The notes beneath the pieces were generated by a model. It worked only from the letters and a program-made list of their open reading frames with translations, was not told the DNA's origin and searched no databases. Both the position numbers and the translations under genes were made by a program. Below are positions 44,941-56,200 of a DNA stretch of 64,000 bases, in pieces (positions within the stretch are counted from its first letter, which is position 1; the number at the start of each line of letters is the position of its first letter). Origin of the DNA: Aureobasidium sp. EXF-3400 (lineage: Eukaryota > Ascomycota > Dothideomycetes > Dothideales > Saccotheciaceae); the NCBI GenBank assembly GCA_024195585.1, contig SWBL01000252.1, positions 16,200 to 80,199 of the forward strand, in the 5' to 3' direction.

Positions 44941-46124
44941 CTATTGTACAGATCTTCCTCTGTTCTCCTCTTCGACATCATCTTCAAAACTTTGCTCATC
45001 GTCATCCTGGCTTCTGTAGATGAAGAATTGCGCAAAGACACCAAAGTCCAAGAATAGCGTACCCAGACTGCCGAGCAGCCAGCTCAGGTTAACCAAGATA
45101 TATCTGCCGTAAATGGCACTAGCCTCTCCAGGTCTGCATTTCTGGCCATGCTTGCCGTGGTGACAGATGGGGTTGAAGGCGAAGATGCTGAGCACATAGG
45201 TCAAGTTTCCAATGCAGGCGAAGAGGAAGAAAAGAGCATTGAGACCTTCGGTGCTCTTGCGGCGGTAGTTGAGAAGCAATTGAGGCACGCGACTGCCGAG
45301 GTAGAGGGCAGCGCACAGGTAGCCGAATACTTGGCCGACAATGTTGAAGTGCAGGCTGTCATTCTGCTGTTCTTCAGTCTCGTTGCCGCCGTTGGATGGG
45401 CTGAGGTAATAGCCAGCAATACCGGCTGCCACGACGAGAACAATGCAAGTCAGATTGAAGAGCAGTTTCTGCATAATGGAGCGCTTGGCGGTTCTAGGCC
45501 TTTGCACCTTGGGGGTCGGGTGCATGGGGTTTGCAGGCGACATGTGGACACCATCGTTCACAAAGCGCTCGCCGAAAGATGATGCTGAGCGTGTGCGAGG
45601 AAGATCGTTGGTACCGTTACCGTTGGCGGACAAAAGAGCAGAGCGCTCATTTGGGGTCTCTTCCTCAACGTCCGAAGGCTTGACGGGCTTGGGATCTCTA
45701 AAGTGGAATCCGCGGTAGTAAAAACATTGAGCCAGCAAGACAATATCCGCAAATGTGTAGTAGATGGCCAAGATGATCTGAAGGATTTCATGAGCCTTGT
45801 GTACATCTACACGCAATTTTTCTGGTCAAAAACTCACCATTGTAGGAAGGACTCTTTGCATGACTGCACCGATGATATTGGCGAAATCTCCAAGAAGCCA
45901 TATAATGACAAACTCTATACTCAGACCCTCGGCGCTGCTGCGTCTGAAGTTTTCGATGATCTGAGGCGAGAAGACGACCACCCAGCAGGCTATGATTGAG
46001 TCAGTACTTGTTCCAATGAAGAGACGAATTGTCATAGTTAGCAACACTCACCAATTGAGATGGAACCCATAATGCCGCTGATGGCCTCGATATCGAGGTT
46101 GTACCCTGCCGACGGCGGGAACAT
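44941..46124 (-). CDS. PQ-loop repeat protein, vacuolar/lysosomal cationic amino acid transporter type
   Basis: Three exons (46124-46052, 45989-45838, 45777-44941; introns 62 and 60 nt) encode 353 aa. The family (yeast Ypq1-3/Rtc2, human PQLC2) exports basic amino acids from the vacuole or lysosome. Both PQ motifs are visible: FSPQIIENFRRSSAEGLS in exon 2 and SRVPQLLLNYRRKSTEGLNA in exon 3. Seven hydrophobic segments can be counted, with a hydrophilic linker of about 90 residues between repeats that is rich in Ser, Asn and Pro. A C-terminal acidic tail (DDDEQSFEDDVEEENRG) follows. The N-terminal start MFPPSAGYNLDIEAISGIMG agrees with Ypq1-like proteins. It is divergent from YAR1. Confidence 0.92.
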
Positions 46125-46688
46125 GGCTGCGGCGATGTTCTAGATGCTCAGATTGAATTGAAAGGAGAAAGCCAGCAAAGCGCAAACTTTACTGTTAACA
46201 ATGGGAAGTGGTGGTTTTTGGCGAGATATATAAAGTCCGAATGCTTGTGGTTGGTCATTGGGAATTCTCTTTTGTGGCTGGCCTGAGTCACAAAGATGAC
46301 GCTGCCTGCACAACGTACATAACTGTTTATGCATGATTTCGATACTGCTTGAGCATGAAATCAACATCTGCCTTGTGCATGGTCAAAGATGGAAGATCCG
46401 CGTTCAGGTGCTGTATCCCCATGTGGAAGTTGCTATACATTAAACAAGGTAGAATGTGGCATGAAATCGCAAGGCAGGTGTCATGAGACGAAGCAGCATT
46501 ATTCATCCTTTTGTGTCCATTTTTTCTCCACTCCGCATTTTTTCCAAAAGTTTCACCTTGATATTCATTCTCGACATCCCATTGTATACAATACAAGCAA
46601 CTTCTTGCGATAACATCTCCTTACCACCTCGCAAGCTCTCGTACTCAATCGCATAATCTACATCATCCTTTGAACAGATCAGTACAAC
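46125..46688. promoter_or_regulatory. Divergent promoter region PQ-loop gene/YAR1
   Basis: A 564 bp gap with two starts pointing outward. CT-rich sequence precedes the YAR1 start (46500-46680). No specific element is called. Confidence 0.4.
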
Positions 46689-47324
46689 ATGGCATCCGGA
46701 AAAGCAACCAGAGTTCAGCTCAGCGACGACGAGGTCGACGACATCCTCTACCTGGCCCGCACAAATGAGAGCGCCGAACTTCAGCAATACCTTGGCCAGT
46801 TGTCACAACAACACAGCTGCAGCATTGCTGCTCTGCTCGAGAGCAGTGTCGACGAAGACAATGGCAACACACCTTTCCACTACTGCGCTGCAAACGGCTA
46901 CGCTGGTACGCATCCACTTGTCTCAGAAGGTAGAAAAAGAGGGCCTTACTAAGTGTACATTCCAGACCTTCTCAAAACACTTTCATCACAACTCGAGCCC
47001 TCGACGAAAACCGAAGTCCTGAGCCGCAAGAACGAGGCTGGCAACACAGCACTGCACTGGGCATCCGTAAATGGTCATGTTGAGGCCGTCAAGGCCCTCA
47101 TCGACAGTGGTGTAGACGTCTGGGTCAAGAACGCTGCTGGACACCTTCCGGTCTTCGAGGCCGAACGCGCAGAGAAGGATGAGGTCGTCGCAACATTGTT
47201 GATTGCTGGTGGAAAGGAAGATGAGGAAAAGTCAAGAGCACAAGAGGGTGAGGCCACCGAGGAAGACAAGGCCGATGTCGAGGGTGTGACAAGCCAGATG
47301 GGCGAGTCAAGCCTGGAGAAGTGA
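46689..47324 (+). CDS. YAR1: Ankyrin-repeat protein, YAR1-like ribosomal protein chaperone
   Basis: Two exons (46689-46905, 46966-47324; 60 nt intron) encode 191 aa, close to yeast Yar1 (200 aa). Yar1 binds newly made ribosomal protein uS3 and escorts it to the nucleus. The N-terminal helix (LSDDEVDDILYLARTNESAE) is followed by ankyrin repeats: DNGNTPFHYCAANGYADLLK across the splice site and AGNTALHWASVNGHVEAVKA, then a partial third (VWVKNAAGHLPVFEAERAEK). The C-terminus is acidic (EDEEKSRAQEGEATEEDKAD). Size, repeat number and acidic tail all fit YAR1, but other small ankyrin proteins are possible. Confidence 0.82.
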
Positions 47325-47759
47325 ACGGCCCCTTGCGCTCGATGAAAGCATGTCAAGATGCATTCGTTAAAAGCAGTCCTCTCATGCTGCTCCACAGAAG
47401 CATGTTGCAGGCTGTCGATACCAGCACTCCTCCCACATACTCTGCCATCGAACAGTGCCGCCGGGATCATCTGGAAAGGATGGTGTCGAAGCACATATGC
47501 CTGTTGATCGGCAGAGATCCAGAAGCCTTGCAGATGTAAAGTGTCTCCCGCCGAAGACTGACCTCTCCTGGCTACAAGGGAGCCGCGGCTTGAGATGTAC
47601 ATAGGTGCTAACACAAAATACCCAAATTATCCATAACACTAGTCACACAAGCCTTACTCTCATGTTATACTCTCACAATTCAGGCTATATCTACCACAAA
47701 GTATCCGCATGCACAACATGCAGAAGTTCATTTTTGCTCTTGTCGGTTTGTTCGAAATT
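47325..47759. other. Convergent stretch between YAR1 and broken BTB gene
   Basis: YAR1 3' flank. Nothing recognisable in either strand. Confidence 0.35.
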
Positions 47760-48465
47760 TCACAGTCCAGGATGAGCATGTCTATTCTTCTTGGACCTTG
47801 TCTTCGTCTCAAAACTTTGTCGCGTCCTATCCGCCATACTCAACCTCGCCAGTACCTCCTCAAGACCCGCAATTATACGATCAACCTTGTCTCTTTCTCT
47901 ATGCTTCTCACTCCTCAGACTGGTAAATCTATATCTATGTGTGCAATCTTCAACAGCCAGTCTCTGCTTTCTGCTACGATGCCTCTCCTTAACGATTTCT
48001 TGTTTCTCGACCATGTACTTGTCACTTGCGTGGATATAACTGTCCATCAGGTCGAACAGCGGCATCGGCAGGGCGTTGCTGTTGTAGAAATCCTCGATTT
48101 GTCGACAGCGATTCTTGAACTTTCGATCGTCATGAATGACTTCCACACTGAGAAATACTTCTGCCTCGATCAAATCTATGACCTTGGCTTCGAAGCTGTC
48201 AGCCTAGTACTCGACTGCAATCAAGTATGACTGCAAGTACCAGTTAGATCTACCCGACATTGATGGGTTCTTCGTAGGCGAATGGATAGATGTGTTTCAG
48301 TAGGACTTATACGGCTTGGACATCGTACTCTTCGCATGCGATGGTATAAGAGGAGGTTTTAGCAAAAGAACCATAAACGGCATGGTAAAGGATTTTTGAG
48401 TGTTTTGAGAGGATAGCCTTGTGAGCATGGACAGATCTGAAGCGGTGGGAGGAGGGTTCTGTGTA
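47760..48465 (-). pseudogene. BTB/POZ-domain gene remnant with a premature TAA and no start
   Basis: On the minus strand an open stretch from 48465 encodes HAHKAILSKHSKILYHAVYG and SFAKTSSYTIACEEYDVQAV, the core of a fungal BTB domain (HKAIL, then G-F motifs). A TAA follows at 48309-48307. The same frame then continues with VLLKHIYPFAYEEPINVG, the expected next BTB helix. A 58 nt GT-AG intron (48253-48196) joins it to FEAKVIDLIEAEVFLSVEVI and on to a stop at 47760. Replacing T by C in the stop would give Gln, so a single C-to-T transition may have disabled the gene. No in-frame ATG is present upstream. BTB proteins in fungi often bind Cul3 or form dimers; nothing indicates the partner. Confidence 0.6.
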
Positions 48466-49242
48466 TCAGTTTTTTGCTCTTGATAGTCATACTATCTTTT
48501 TCGAGTGTTCATCCAGCAGCAGTGCTTTAGTACTGCAATATGTGGCGGTGTCTGGTTTGGACGAGGGATAACAAGGTCTGGTCTGAAGTTCTCGGCTGTT
48601 CTGTTTACACCGTATGGAATGCGAGAGCGCTGATTCGAGCCATCGCAGCGTCTATCGTATTGCCGATAGCTACCGGATAACGTAACCACTCGATCGTACA
48701 ATAGAGACCATCTTCGGGGTTTGAGGAGTAGGCGGGATGCAACAAGACTTGCAGTATATCTTCGAGCAGTCTATCAGTTTTGACGACTTGCGACACGTTG
48801 TCGGCACTGCTCTCTTCGATGCAGAAGCGGACTCTTGTAACGATCAGATGCAAGACTCTGTAGAAATGCGTGGCGTATCATGGCCTGGAACACCTTAGTA
48901 AGATATGACGTGAATATATATACTCGCTCACTCGAGCCACTGATGATCTGCCAATATTAGTGCTCAGTCAACAAGCTCGATGATCAGTCTTGTGATGCTT
49001 GGGTCGTGGTGAGATTGTAGACGTAATGGAACGAAACATAAGGTTGACACAATGTACATTTGCTGCAGGTGAAGTACACAAGATCCAACAAGGAGCTTCT
49101 CTCTGTGTTGCTTTTTTTTAGCGGCCGTCGAAACCAGGGAAATAACACACTATATCTCTCGTCTTCTGTAGAGGTTCGGACCTTTTTCAATGGAATGGCG
49201 TTGATGATTTCTCCTCTATCGACAGGTTGAGACTTGATTAAT
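48466..49242. other. Intergenic between BTB remnant and COX6
   Basis: The 777 bp contain only short ORFs. An additional 5' exon of the BTB remnant could lie at its left end, but none is convincing. Confidence 0.35.
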
Positions 49243-50000
49243 TTACGAGGACTCGGGGTACATGGCCTCTCTGAGCTCGACACCAAGCTCTTTCCTGAGG
49301 CCCTCGAGCTCGGTGAGGTACTCGTCGTACTGGCTCTGGTTCTCGACCTTGGCCTTGATGCCTGTATAAGAACAGTATGTCAGCATGTCGTTCGTATTGC
49401 CGAGTTGAGGCTGAACGCACCCTCGAAGATTCTGACGGCAGTGGGGAAGTCGTTGACTCTGCGGGCGGCCTTGAGGGCGGCAACGATGACCGAGGGAGCG
49501 GGAACGAGATCGTAGGCGAAGGCGTTGTTCAGGTTACGCTGTTGCACAATTCGGTCAGAGACAATTGCGACCAGCCGAGGCTAGCTGGGTGGAATTACCT
49601 GGAGCTCGAAAACATCCTGGACACCCTCGAATTCCTTCTCGTATCTGAATTAAAGATGGGACGTCAGCAATTGACAAGGATTGAGGCGCTTGTGTAAAGG
49701 TGTGTGGTAGCAGAGGTGTATGGGAGCGGAGGTCCGGAAGCGATTGCTGGTGTTCGGTGGTCTCTGAAGGGCAGAGAAGTGACGCTATGGTAGGTGGTAG
49801 GATTCTGGATAGACTCACCTGGCGGTGAACTCCTCGAAGCTCTCCTCGTGGTGAGGGTCGTGTGCGTCGACGTCGGCACGCTTGACGCTGGCGACGCTGA
49901 AAGTTCTGGCCTGGTTGAGACGCTGGACGCGCGATGCGACCTGGATACGGGGCTGTGCGGGAGCGCGGACGGCGCGAGCGGCGATGCGGAGGAAAGACAT
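49243..50000 (-). CDS. COX6: Cytochrome c oxidase subunit 6 (mammalian Va type)
   Basis: Four exons (50000-49819, 49644-49599, 49538-49421, 49361-49243) encode 154 aa; introns are 174, 60 and 59 nt. COX6 is a nuclear-encoded, matrix-side subunit of respiratory complex IV. The N-terminus is a mitochondrial presequence (MSFLRIAARAVRAPAQPRIQ, then ARTFSVA). The mature part is unmistakable: HEESFEEFTARYEKEFEGVQ, then DVFELQRNLNNAFAYDLVPA, then ALKAARRVNDFPTAVRIFEG and IKAKVENQSQYDEYLTELEG. The second exon is only 46 nt. The first intron is longer than most here. Confidence 0.95.
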
Positions 50001-50777
50001 TGTGGTATGAATGCGCGGATCGAGGAGGGTGGATAGAGTCGACGATGTTGCGGTTGGCAGTCAGTCGAAGCTGCTCATGACCAAATCGCGAGTGCCAAGC
50101 CCGAGCCTGCCTTCAGCGAAATCCTGACCATCACCTGAGAATTAAATACGCTGACCCTCTCAACTGAATTGTTCTTCCACATTACACGACCTGACCCGCC
50201 GATCCGTTGTCGACCTTCTCTCTAGTCTTGTAGTTGCATACTGAATATTTTACGTGCATCTAGCTCAACTGTACCACATGAAAACCACATACAACAATCG
50301 AATACTGCAGTTGTTTTGGAAATGCGGTGTTTTTGTTGACCTTGTTGCTTTGTACCTGCATTTCCAATCCTAAAGAACAAGTTACATGGACAGAACAGTA
50401 GACAGGGACAGCCATCATAATTCAACTTCTTCCATGGAATGCCAATCACATATAGTAGCAATCTCTAGAAACGGAATTGCTTGCGAGCGACCAAACACCT
50501 AAGGCGTTATAGGCTCTCCAGATGCAGACCTGCCAAGGCCAGACCCTCGGCTTCCCCCAAGTTGTGTTGAAGAATAATTTCCCGACCTCCTTTATAATGT
50601 AAGCTTCCTCTCTCCCACCATCCTCTACCCTGTCTCCAGGTCCAATTCTTCTTCCCTCCACTCTGGTAATCCTGCCATTACCAATTGTCACTCCTTTGCT
50701 GGTTGCTGGCTCCGCATCTGCCTCTGCAAACCAGAACCTCTGAACGCATCTCCAGCCGCCGAGTCCCGTCAACAACA
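50001..50777. promoter_or_regulatory. Divergent promoter region COX6/ELO
   Basis: The COX6 and elongase starts point away from each other across 777 bp. CT-rich leader sequence precedes the elongase start (50600-50770). No specific site is called. Confidence 0.4.
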
Positions 50778-51909
50778 ATGTCCACCCCCGAATGGATCCG
50801 CTACGGCGCGCCCACTCTTGACCGTCCCTTCGGTCTCGAGCTGTGGCCCATCTTCGAGAAGGCCTTCACCTCGATCAAGGGCTACAAGCCCCAGGACTTC
50901 CGCTTCGTCCCTGGAAAGACCCCCATGGCTACCTTCAGGGAGACGGCCACCATGCTCATTGCCTACTACATCATCATCTTTGGTGGCAGAGAGTTCATGC
51001 GTGGTCGCGAGCCTTTCAAGCTCAACTTCTTCTTCAAGGTTCACAACTTCTACCTGACCGTCATCAGCGGTCTTCTCCTGGTTCTGTTCGTCGAGCAGCT
51101 CCTGCCCGAGATTGTCAGAAACGGCATTTTCCACGCTGTCTGCGCCTACGAGGGTGGCTGGACCGACAAGCTTGTTGTTCTTTACTACGTACGTTTTGCC
51201 ATATCCGTACCAGAATGCGCTTACTGACAGCTGGCAGCTCAACTACCTTACCAAGTACCTCGAGCTGATTGACACCTGCTTCCTTTTCCTCAAGAAGAAG
51301 CCTTTGAGTAAGCGCGCAATATCATCGCAACCAATGCACGAGCTGACCGGTCTCCTAGCTTTCCTCCACACCTACCACCACGGTGCCACTGCCCTTCTCT
51401 GCTTCACCCAGCTTCTCGGCCACACCGCAGTCTCATGGGTCCCCATCACCCTGAACCTGACCGTCCACGTCGTCATGTACTGGTACTACTTCCAGGCCGC
51501 ACGTGGCATCCGCATCTGGTGGAAGAAGTACATCACTGTCATGCAAATCATCCAGTTTGTCATCGACCTTGGCTTCGTCTACTTCGCCTCGTACACCTAC
51601 TTCACTTTCAGATACTTCCCCAACATGCCCAACATGGGTATCTGTGCTGGTGAGGAGTTCGCCGCCTTCGCTGGCATGGCCATTCTCAGCTCCTACCTCC
51701 TCCTTTTCCTCTCCTTCTACGCCGCAACCTACAAGAAGCCCGCAAAGAAGGGCCGCAACCGTGCCACCAGCGCTCTGGTTGAGATGAAGGATGAGAAGGT
51801 CCCCACTGTTGGTGAGGCTAGAAGACGCTTCAGCGGTGGTGAGGCTCACTTCACTGGCCGTGACGGTTCCACCCCCAACGGCCGCGTCACCAGAAGCCGC
51901 AAGGCATAG
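50778..51909 (+). CDS. Very-long-chain fatty acid elongase (ELO/GNS1/SUR4 family)
   Basis: Three exons (50778-51188, 51238-51307, 51359-51909; introns 49 and 51 nt) encode 343 aa. ELO proteins are ER membrane condensing enzymes that join malonyl-CoA to acyl-CoA, feeding sphingolipid and long-chain lipid synthesis. The family signature [20 protein letters not shown] is in exon 2 and the catalytic HTYHH box is at the start of exon 3 ([13 protein letters not shown]). [19 protein letters not shown] is another hallmark. About seven hydrophobic segments are visible. The cytosolic C-terminus is Lys/Arg-rich ([13 protein letters not shown] and TRSRKA), consistent with ER retention. Which of the yeast ELO1/2/3 activities it has cannot be decided by eye. 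Confidence 0.94.
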
Positions 51910-53618
51910 ACACACAAAGCAGTGTACCCCTGCGAAAGCTATCTCAAGCTAAAGACGTTCGGTCTTCTCGAGTTGCGTAGGTGAATATACGACATCTCGA
52001 GTCGCTGAGGAGAAACAGCCAGAGATGGTTGTATATGGATGGAGGGCCCGATTGCCAGGGGCTGCTGTTCCCGAACTGTCGTTGCTGACTCCCGTTTGGC
52101 CTTTGGGGTGTTTGGCCGCTTCTTGAGCATCTTGTCCTGCAATGCACGCTCACTTCATTACTTCTTTGTAATTTCTCTAGGGCCCCGGTTTCATCAAAAG
52201 GAGTATTTGGGCGGTACAGGTCTACATGATTGTTGTAAGAAAGAATGCAAGAACAGAGAGAGAGAGAGAGAGACAGGTAAACGCGTCATGCTCGCTGTAT
52301 GATAGAATCATGTAATCAAAGAACGAGAAAAAGAGTTATAGATCATGTTTGAGTCTACCCAAGATTGTTCTCGCATCCTGTTGGTATGGTGGTATTGTCC
52401 AGATATGTCCTGGTCCTCTAGAAACTGGTTCGCGACTGGACGAGATTCGAGGCGCAACTCTTCACATGTTTCTCGACCCTTCGCGTTCTTCAGTGGCTTT
52501 TTTGGCAAACAGCCACGACATGTGGTGGCTTGACAGGGGTTTGACCTTCCGTACGTAGTTGCTAGCCTCTCAGACATATTGTCGTTAGGCTCTCCGTCGT
52601 CGGCATTCCTTCAGAAGTATAGATTTGGTTCGGCGAAGCCCATGACACATGAAGGTTCCACGACTGTTGTTCCCATCAAGCCAAGAATTACAATCCGGAC
52701 TATGTTGAAAACGACAACAGACTCTGGCCCATGAGCAAAAGGCTTTTTGGTTATAGTCGAATCACAAGCGGAACCTTTTGTTCCTTCAACAAAACCTGGA
52801 CGCCCGAACCGTTTGTGTTGATGGTGTTGCATCATCTTGACAAAGCAAGATATCAATGCCGTTGATGATCACAGTTGGCCGTTCACAAAAGGCAGGATAC
52901 CGTTTCGAACTGCATCGGAACACTGGTTAATATACCTCTAGCACTGAGACAGGACTCAACACCAGAACGTTTCTGGAAAAAGGTACTGAGGGAGATGGAG
53001 GTGTGACACATGATGCTGATAAGGCGGATCATATGTCTAAGATGCAGCGTTTTCAGTTCGCCGAGTTTAAGGCTTTGAACACGATGTTGAACGGAGCTAG
53101 AAGTTTTAGAGAAGTAGTAGAAGGACTTGTGGAAGATTCAATGAGACGGCTCTGCTAGCCTCGATAGCAAGACCTCAACATGCATGTATGTGTGCTGGTT
53201 GCATAGCGCTGGCCGGCTGATATCGACGGTTTACCACGAATTCTTCCAATCTACTGTCGATGGCCTTGCGACTGTTGGTCGCTAGTCCAAAGGGTTCTAA
53301 TAATCCCTGACACAAGCAATTGCCTTGTTTAGTTTGATCAGAGCGCAACAGCTCGTGGGTGAAAAATTGAAAGTGCCGGGAGGCTGTCCGTTTGCATTGG
53401 AATCAACTGACAAGGCCCAGCCAGATGCGGAAGGACCACCGACGCATGGAACTTCTCGCCGCGAGCCGGAGTCAATCATCCCACTTTCATCATCACACAT
53501 CACGACAACATCTTAGTTGCACACACCTGCTGTTCGCTGGTTGAACGCCACCACATCGTAGCATAAGCAGCATCTGTCCTTACTAACGCCTCTATAGCAC
53601 AGCTCCCTAAAGCTAGTC
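51910..53618. other. Long intergenic region upstream of WW gene, with (AG)n microsatellite
   Basis: 1.7 kb without a supported gene. A short AG dinucleotide run occurs near 52255-52275. Near the right end TTACTAAC (53579-53586) and TATAG (53592-53596) look like a branch site and acceptor of a leader intron of the next gene. No transposon features are seen. Confidence 0.45.
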
Positions 53619-54476
53619 ATGGCCGAATCTCAAGGCCGAGCATCTCCACCTGCGCCCGCGCCGGCGCCTGAGCACGATACCACAGAACAAGCGCCTGCTG
53701 CTATATCATCTGCTCCGCAGCCCGAAAGGTCGCCGTCACAAGAAGGATCCGAGGAAGGCGAAATGGCAGATTCTGAGATTGCTCCTGCGACCGACGGCGC
53801 ACCACCACTACCTGACGAGCCTTTACCGAAGGACGCCCCGCCTCTTCCTGACGAGCCTCTGCCTGCGCCCGCCGAAGAGGACGATGGCTGGTCTGCACAG
53901 CTTGACCCTGCTTCTGGCTGTTGGTACTTCCTCAATCGCTTCACTGGCTTGTCACAATGGGAGAACCCACGAGTTCCCACCGCCGCTTCGAGCCAGCAGT
54001 ACGCGCCTGCTCCCGGTACAACATCTTACGCTCCTGGCACTTCTGAATCGGCCGCACCGCCTGCGTCACCTCCAAGAGAACCGTATCTAGGTTACAACCC
54101 TAAGATCCATGGCGACTTCGATCCGAATGCAGACTACGCAAAGTGGCACCAGGAACATCAGACAGAAGAATGGGCTGCTTCAGAAGCCGCTCTGGCACAA
54201 CCTACTGCGGCATACGAGCAAGCCGGCACATTCAACCGCTTCACGGGAGCTTTCCAGGCCGCCGACAAGAGTGCGGAAAACCACAATGATGAGAACAAGT
54301 CAAAGCGCCAATTAAACGCCTTCTTTGATGTAGATCGCGCTGCCAACGCTCACGAAGGTCGCTCTCTCAAAGCTGAGCGCGCCAGTCAAAAATTGAGCAA
54401 GAAGCAAGTCAAAGCCTTTAACGAGCAGCGACGCGCCAAGAAGGAGCAAAAGCGTCGCGATTTCCTCATGAGTTGA
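53619..54476 (+). CDS. WW-domain protein, possibly mRNA-processing related
   Basis: A single coding exon of 285 aa. After an N-terminal Pro/Ala/Glu-rich region with a repeated APPLPDEPLP motif, one WW domain lies at about residues 89-116 (DDGWSAQLDPASGCWYFLNR followed by FTGLSQWENPR), with both signature Trp residues and the aromatic pair. WW domains bind Pro-rich ligands. A second conserved-looking part follows (YLGYNPKIHGDFDPNADYAK, TFNRFTGAFQ). A basic coiled C-terminus follows (ASQKLSKKQVKAFNEQRRAK). Ascomycetes have a conserved protein of this layout; a splicing role is a guess from similarity to WW splicing factors. A leader intron just upstream is likely. Confidence 0.8.
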   Translation: MAESQGRASPPAPAPAPEHDTTEQAPAAISSAPQPERSPSQEGSEEGEMADSEIAPATDGAPPLPDEPLPKDAPPLPDEPLPAPAEEDDGWSAQLDPASGCWYFLNRFTGLSQWENPRVPTAASSQQYAPAPGTTSYAPGTSESAAPPASPPREPYLGYNPKIHGDFDPNADYAKWHQEHQTEEWAASEAALAQPTAAYEQAGTFNRFTGAFQAADKSAENHNDENKSKRQLNAFFDVDRAANAHEGRSLKAERASQKLSKKQVKAFNEQRRAKKEQKRRDFLMS

Positions 54477-56200
54477 TGAGCTGAATTGCGCCGAGAGGAC
54501 GTAGTGAGTGTCAATTTACGTGACCTTTTTGTGCGTGTACAGTACTATGTACGGAGCAGATTCTGCTCGCCTTGAACGGCTGTCTTCTGCTATAATGACT
54601 AACATGACACTGAGCAGGATGATTTCAAGGTCAGAGGTTTCCTTCTTTGCTTTAGCAAAACGGCGTCTCGAGGCCAGGGTGGGCGGACAAGCGTTGGAAA
54701 CCACTGCAGACTTGTCTGGTTTATCTTTCCCGGATCCTGCTCTTTCACTTGATTGCATATTTCCTGTGTCAATCGCTGTGAAAGAATCGCGATCCTTTGC
54801 TGCTTTGGTCGAGCTTCATCTCGGTCACAAGCGCGAAGAAGGAACAGCAGAGCATAATAGATTTAGGCGGGTTGGGGACAAGAACATCCACTTGTCATGC
54901 GATTTCCAATCACGCTCGAGCCTCTTTTTCTTAACTTGACCTCGCCAAAATACAAGAGTCCCACTTCAACATGTAAATCCAATTTATATCGGCACCCAAA
55001 ACCATGAAACGATGAATATATCTTCAAGACGCCATCCACCCAGTTGACACAAGTACGACAGCGTGCCCGCCACTCTGTACAGGTGTGCACCACTCGATCC
55101 ATCAGATTATATTGAGAGGCTTTCAGAATTGCCCATTCGGCGTAGGGTGCCATTTTAGTTAGCGTCAACGGCTCGCAAGCGTGGAGAGGAAGGAAAGGGT
55201 TTCGGTCGTTAGTCTCGGCACTGAGTCAGTCTCAGAAGTCTACCTCTGTTCGGTTTTGTCTAGAGCAGCTCGTACGGGTGAGAAACAGTTGCGATGGTCA
55301 AGTGGCAGATATAGAGTGCTGCCTTGCTTATCCCTGCAGCTGTCAAAGGTAGATCTGGCCTTCTACTCCAAGCTGCTTGTGGTCAAGTCTCTAATGGCTT
55401 TGGGTGACCTGCATGGTCAGAGATCATCAGGTACATGCAGGGAGGGCACGAAGCGGTCTTGCCGGATCGCGTTAAGCAGAGATCCGGGCCGCTGCTGCCG
55501 AGTCACTCGTGGGCCCGTTCCCCCAAAGCCAATCCTGGCTCGCAAGGAGCAACCTCTGAGCTCTGCCCCTTCCCTGCCGAATGGTAGTGTAGCCGGGCCG
55601 GGAGCGATCAACGGGTGTGGAAATGTGTCGATGAGGATCATTGCTCAGACGATGATTACTCTAGTGACTGAGCTTGCATGTTTGCGTGCTGGGCACAAGA
55701 TGTGTGGTCTCAAGGAAGCCGTTGGCGGATGTGCTAGCTCTGGAACGGGTGGGTATGCTCGCTCGTGCTCTCGCAGATCCGGGAGCCAGGTCGTTGAAAT
55801 TGTTACGGGCAGCAAATAACGTGAGCGCCGCAGTCTGCTCTCTAAAAGGCGCCACCAGTGGAAAGTCCCCGCGGGCGAGGCACTCGCGACTGGGCAGTAG
55901 TCTACCAACTAGCTCCACAGTCCACTGATTTCTCTTATCCCTACTTTCTGCTTTTATCGCGAACGTCCCATCCTCTCTTGTCTTCTTTTTTCCGCCTGCT
56001 GGTGCCCGTCATCATACCAAGCACTCGACGTGAAACCTGAGATCTAACATTGAGCTTGACCCGACTCTGATTCTGAAACATCTCACCATCTTCTTCGATC
56101 AGCTTTCTTTTCTTTCTAGCAGCCGACCAGACAAGCCAACTTGCGCCGCGAGCTGCACTTTCCGCCTTGACAATAGCATTTCACAAAGACACTCGACGCA
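54477..56200. other. Long intergenic region upstream of URC4
   Basis: 1.7 kb with no supported gene; the part near 55480-55880 is relatively GC-rich. A 212-codon frame at 55181-55819 has no recognisable family and overlaps equally open frames on the other strand. The last 250 bp are strongly pyrimidine-rich, as in fungal leaders. Confidence 0.4.

Noticed and set aside
52255..52276. AG dinucleotide run as a possible functional element
   Set aside because: Short simple-sequence repeat with no associated structure. It is recorded only as a microsatellite.
55181..55819. 212-codon frame upstream of URC4
   Set aside because: It lacks an ATG start at its beginning and recognisable motifs. Competing frames on the opposite strand are equally open, as expected from GC-rich sequence.
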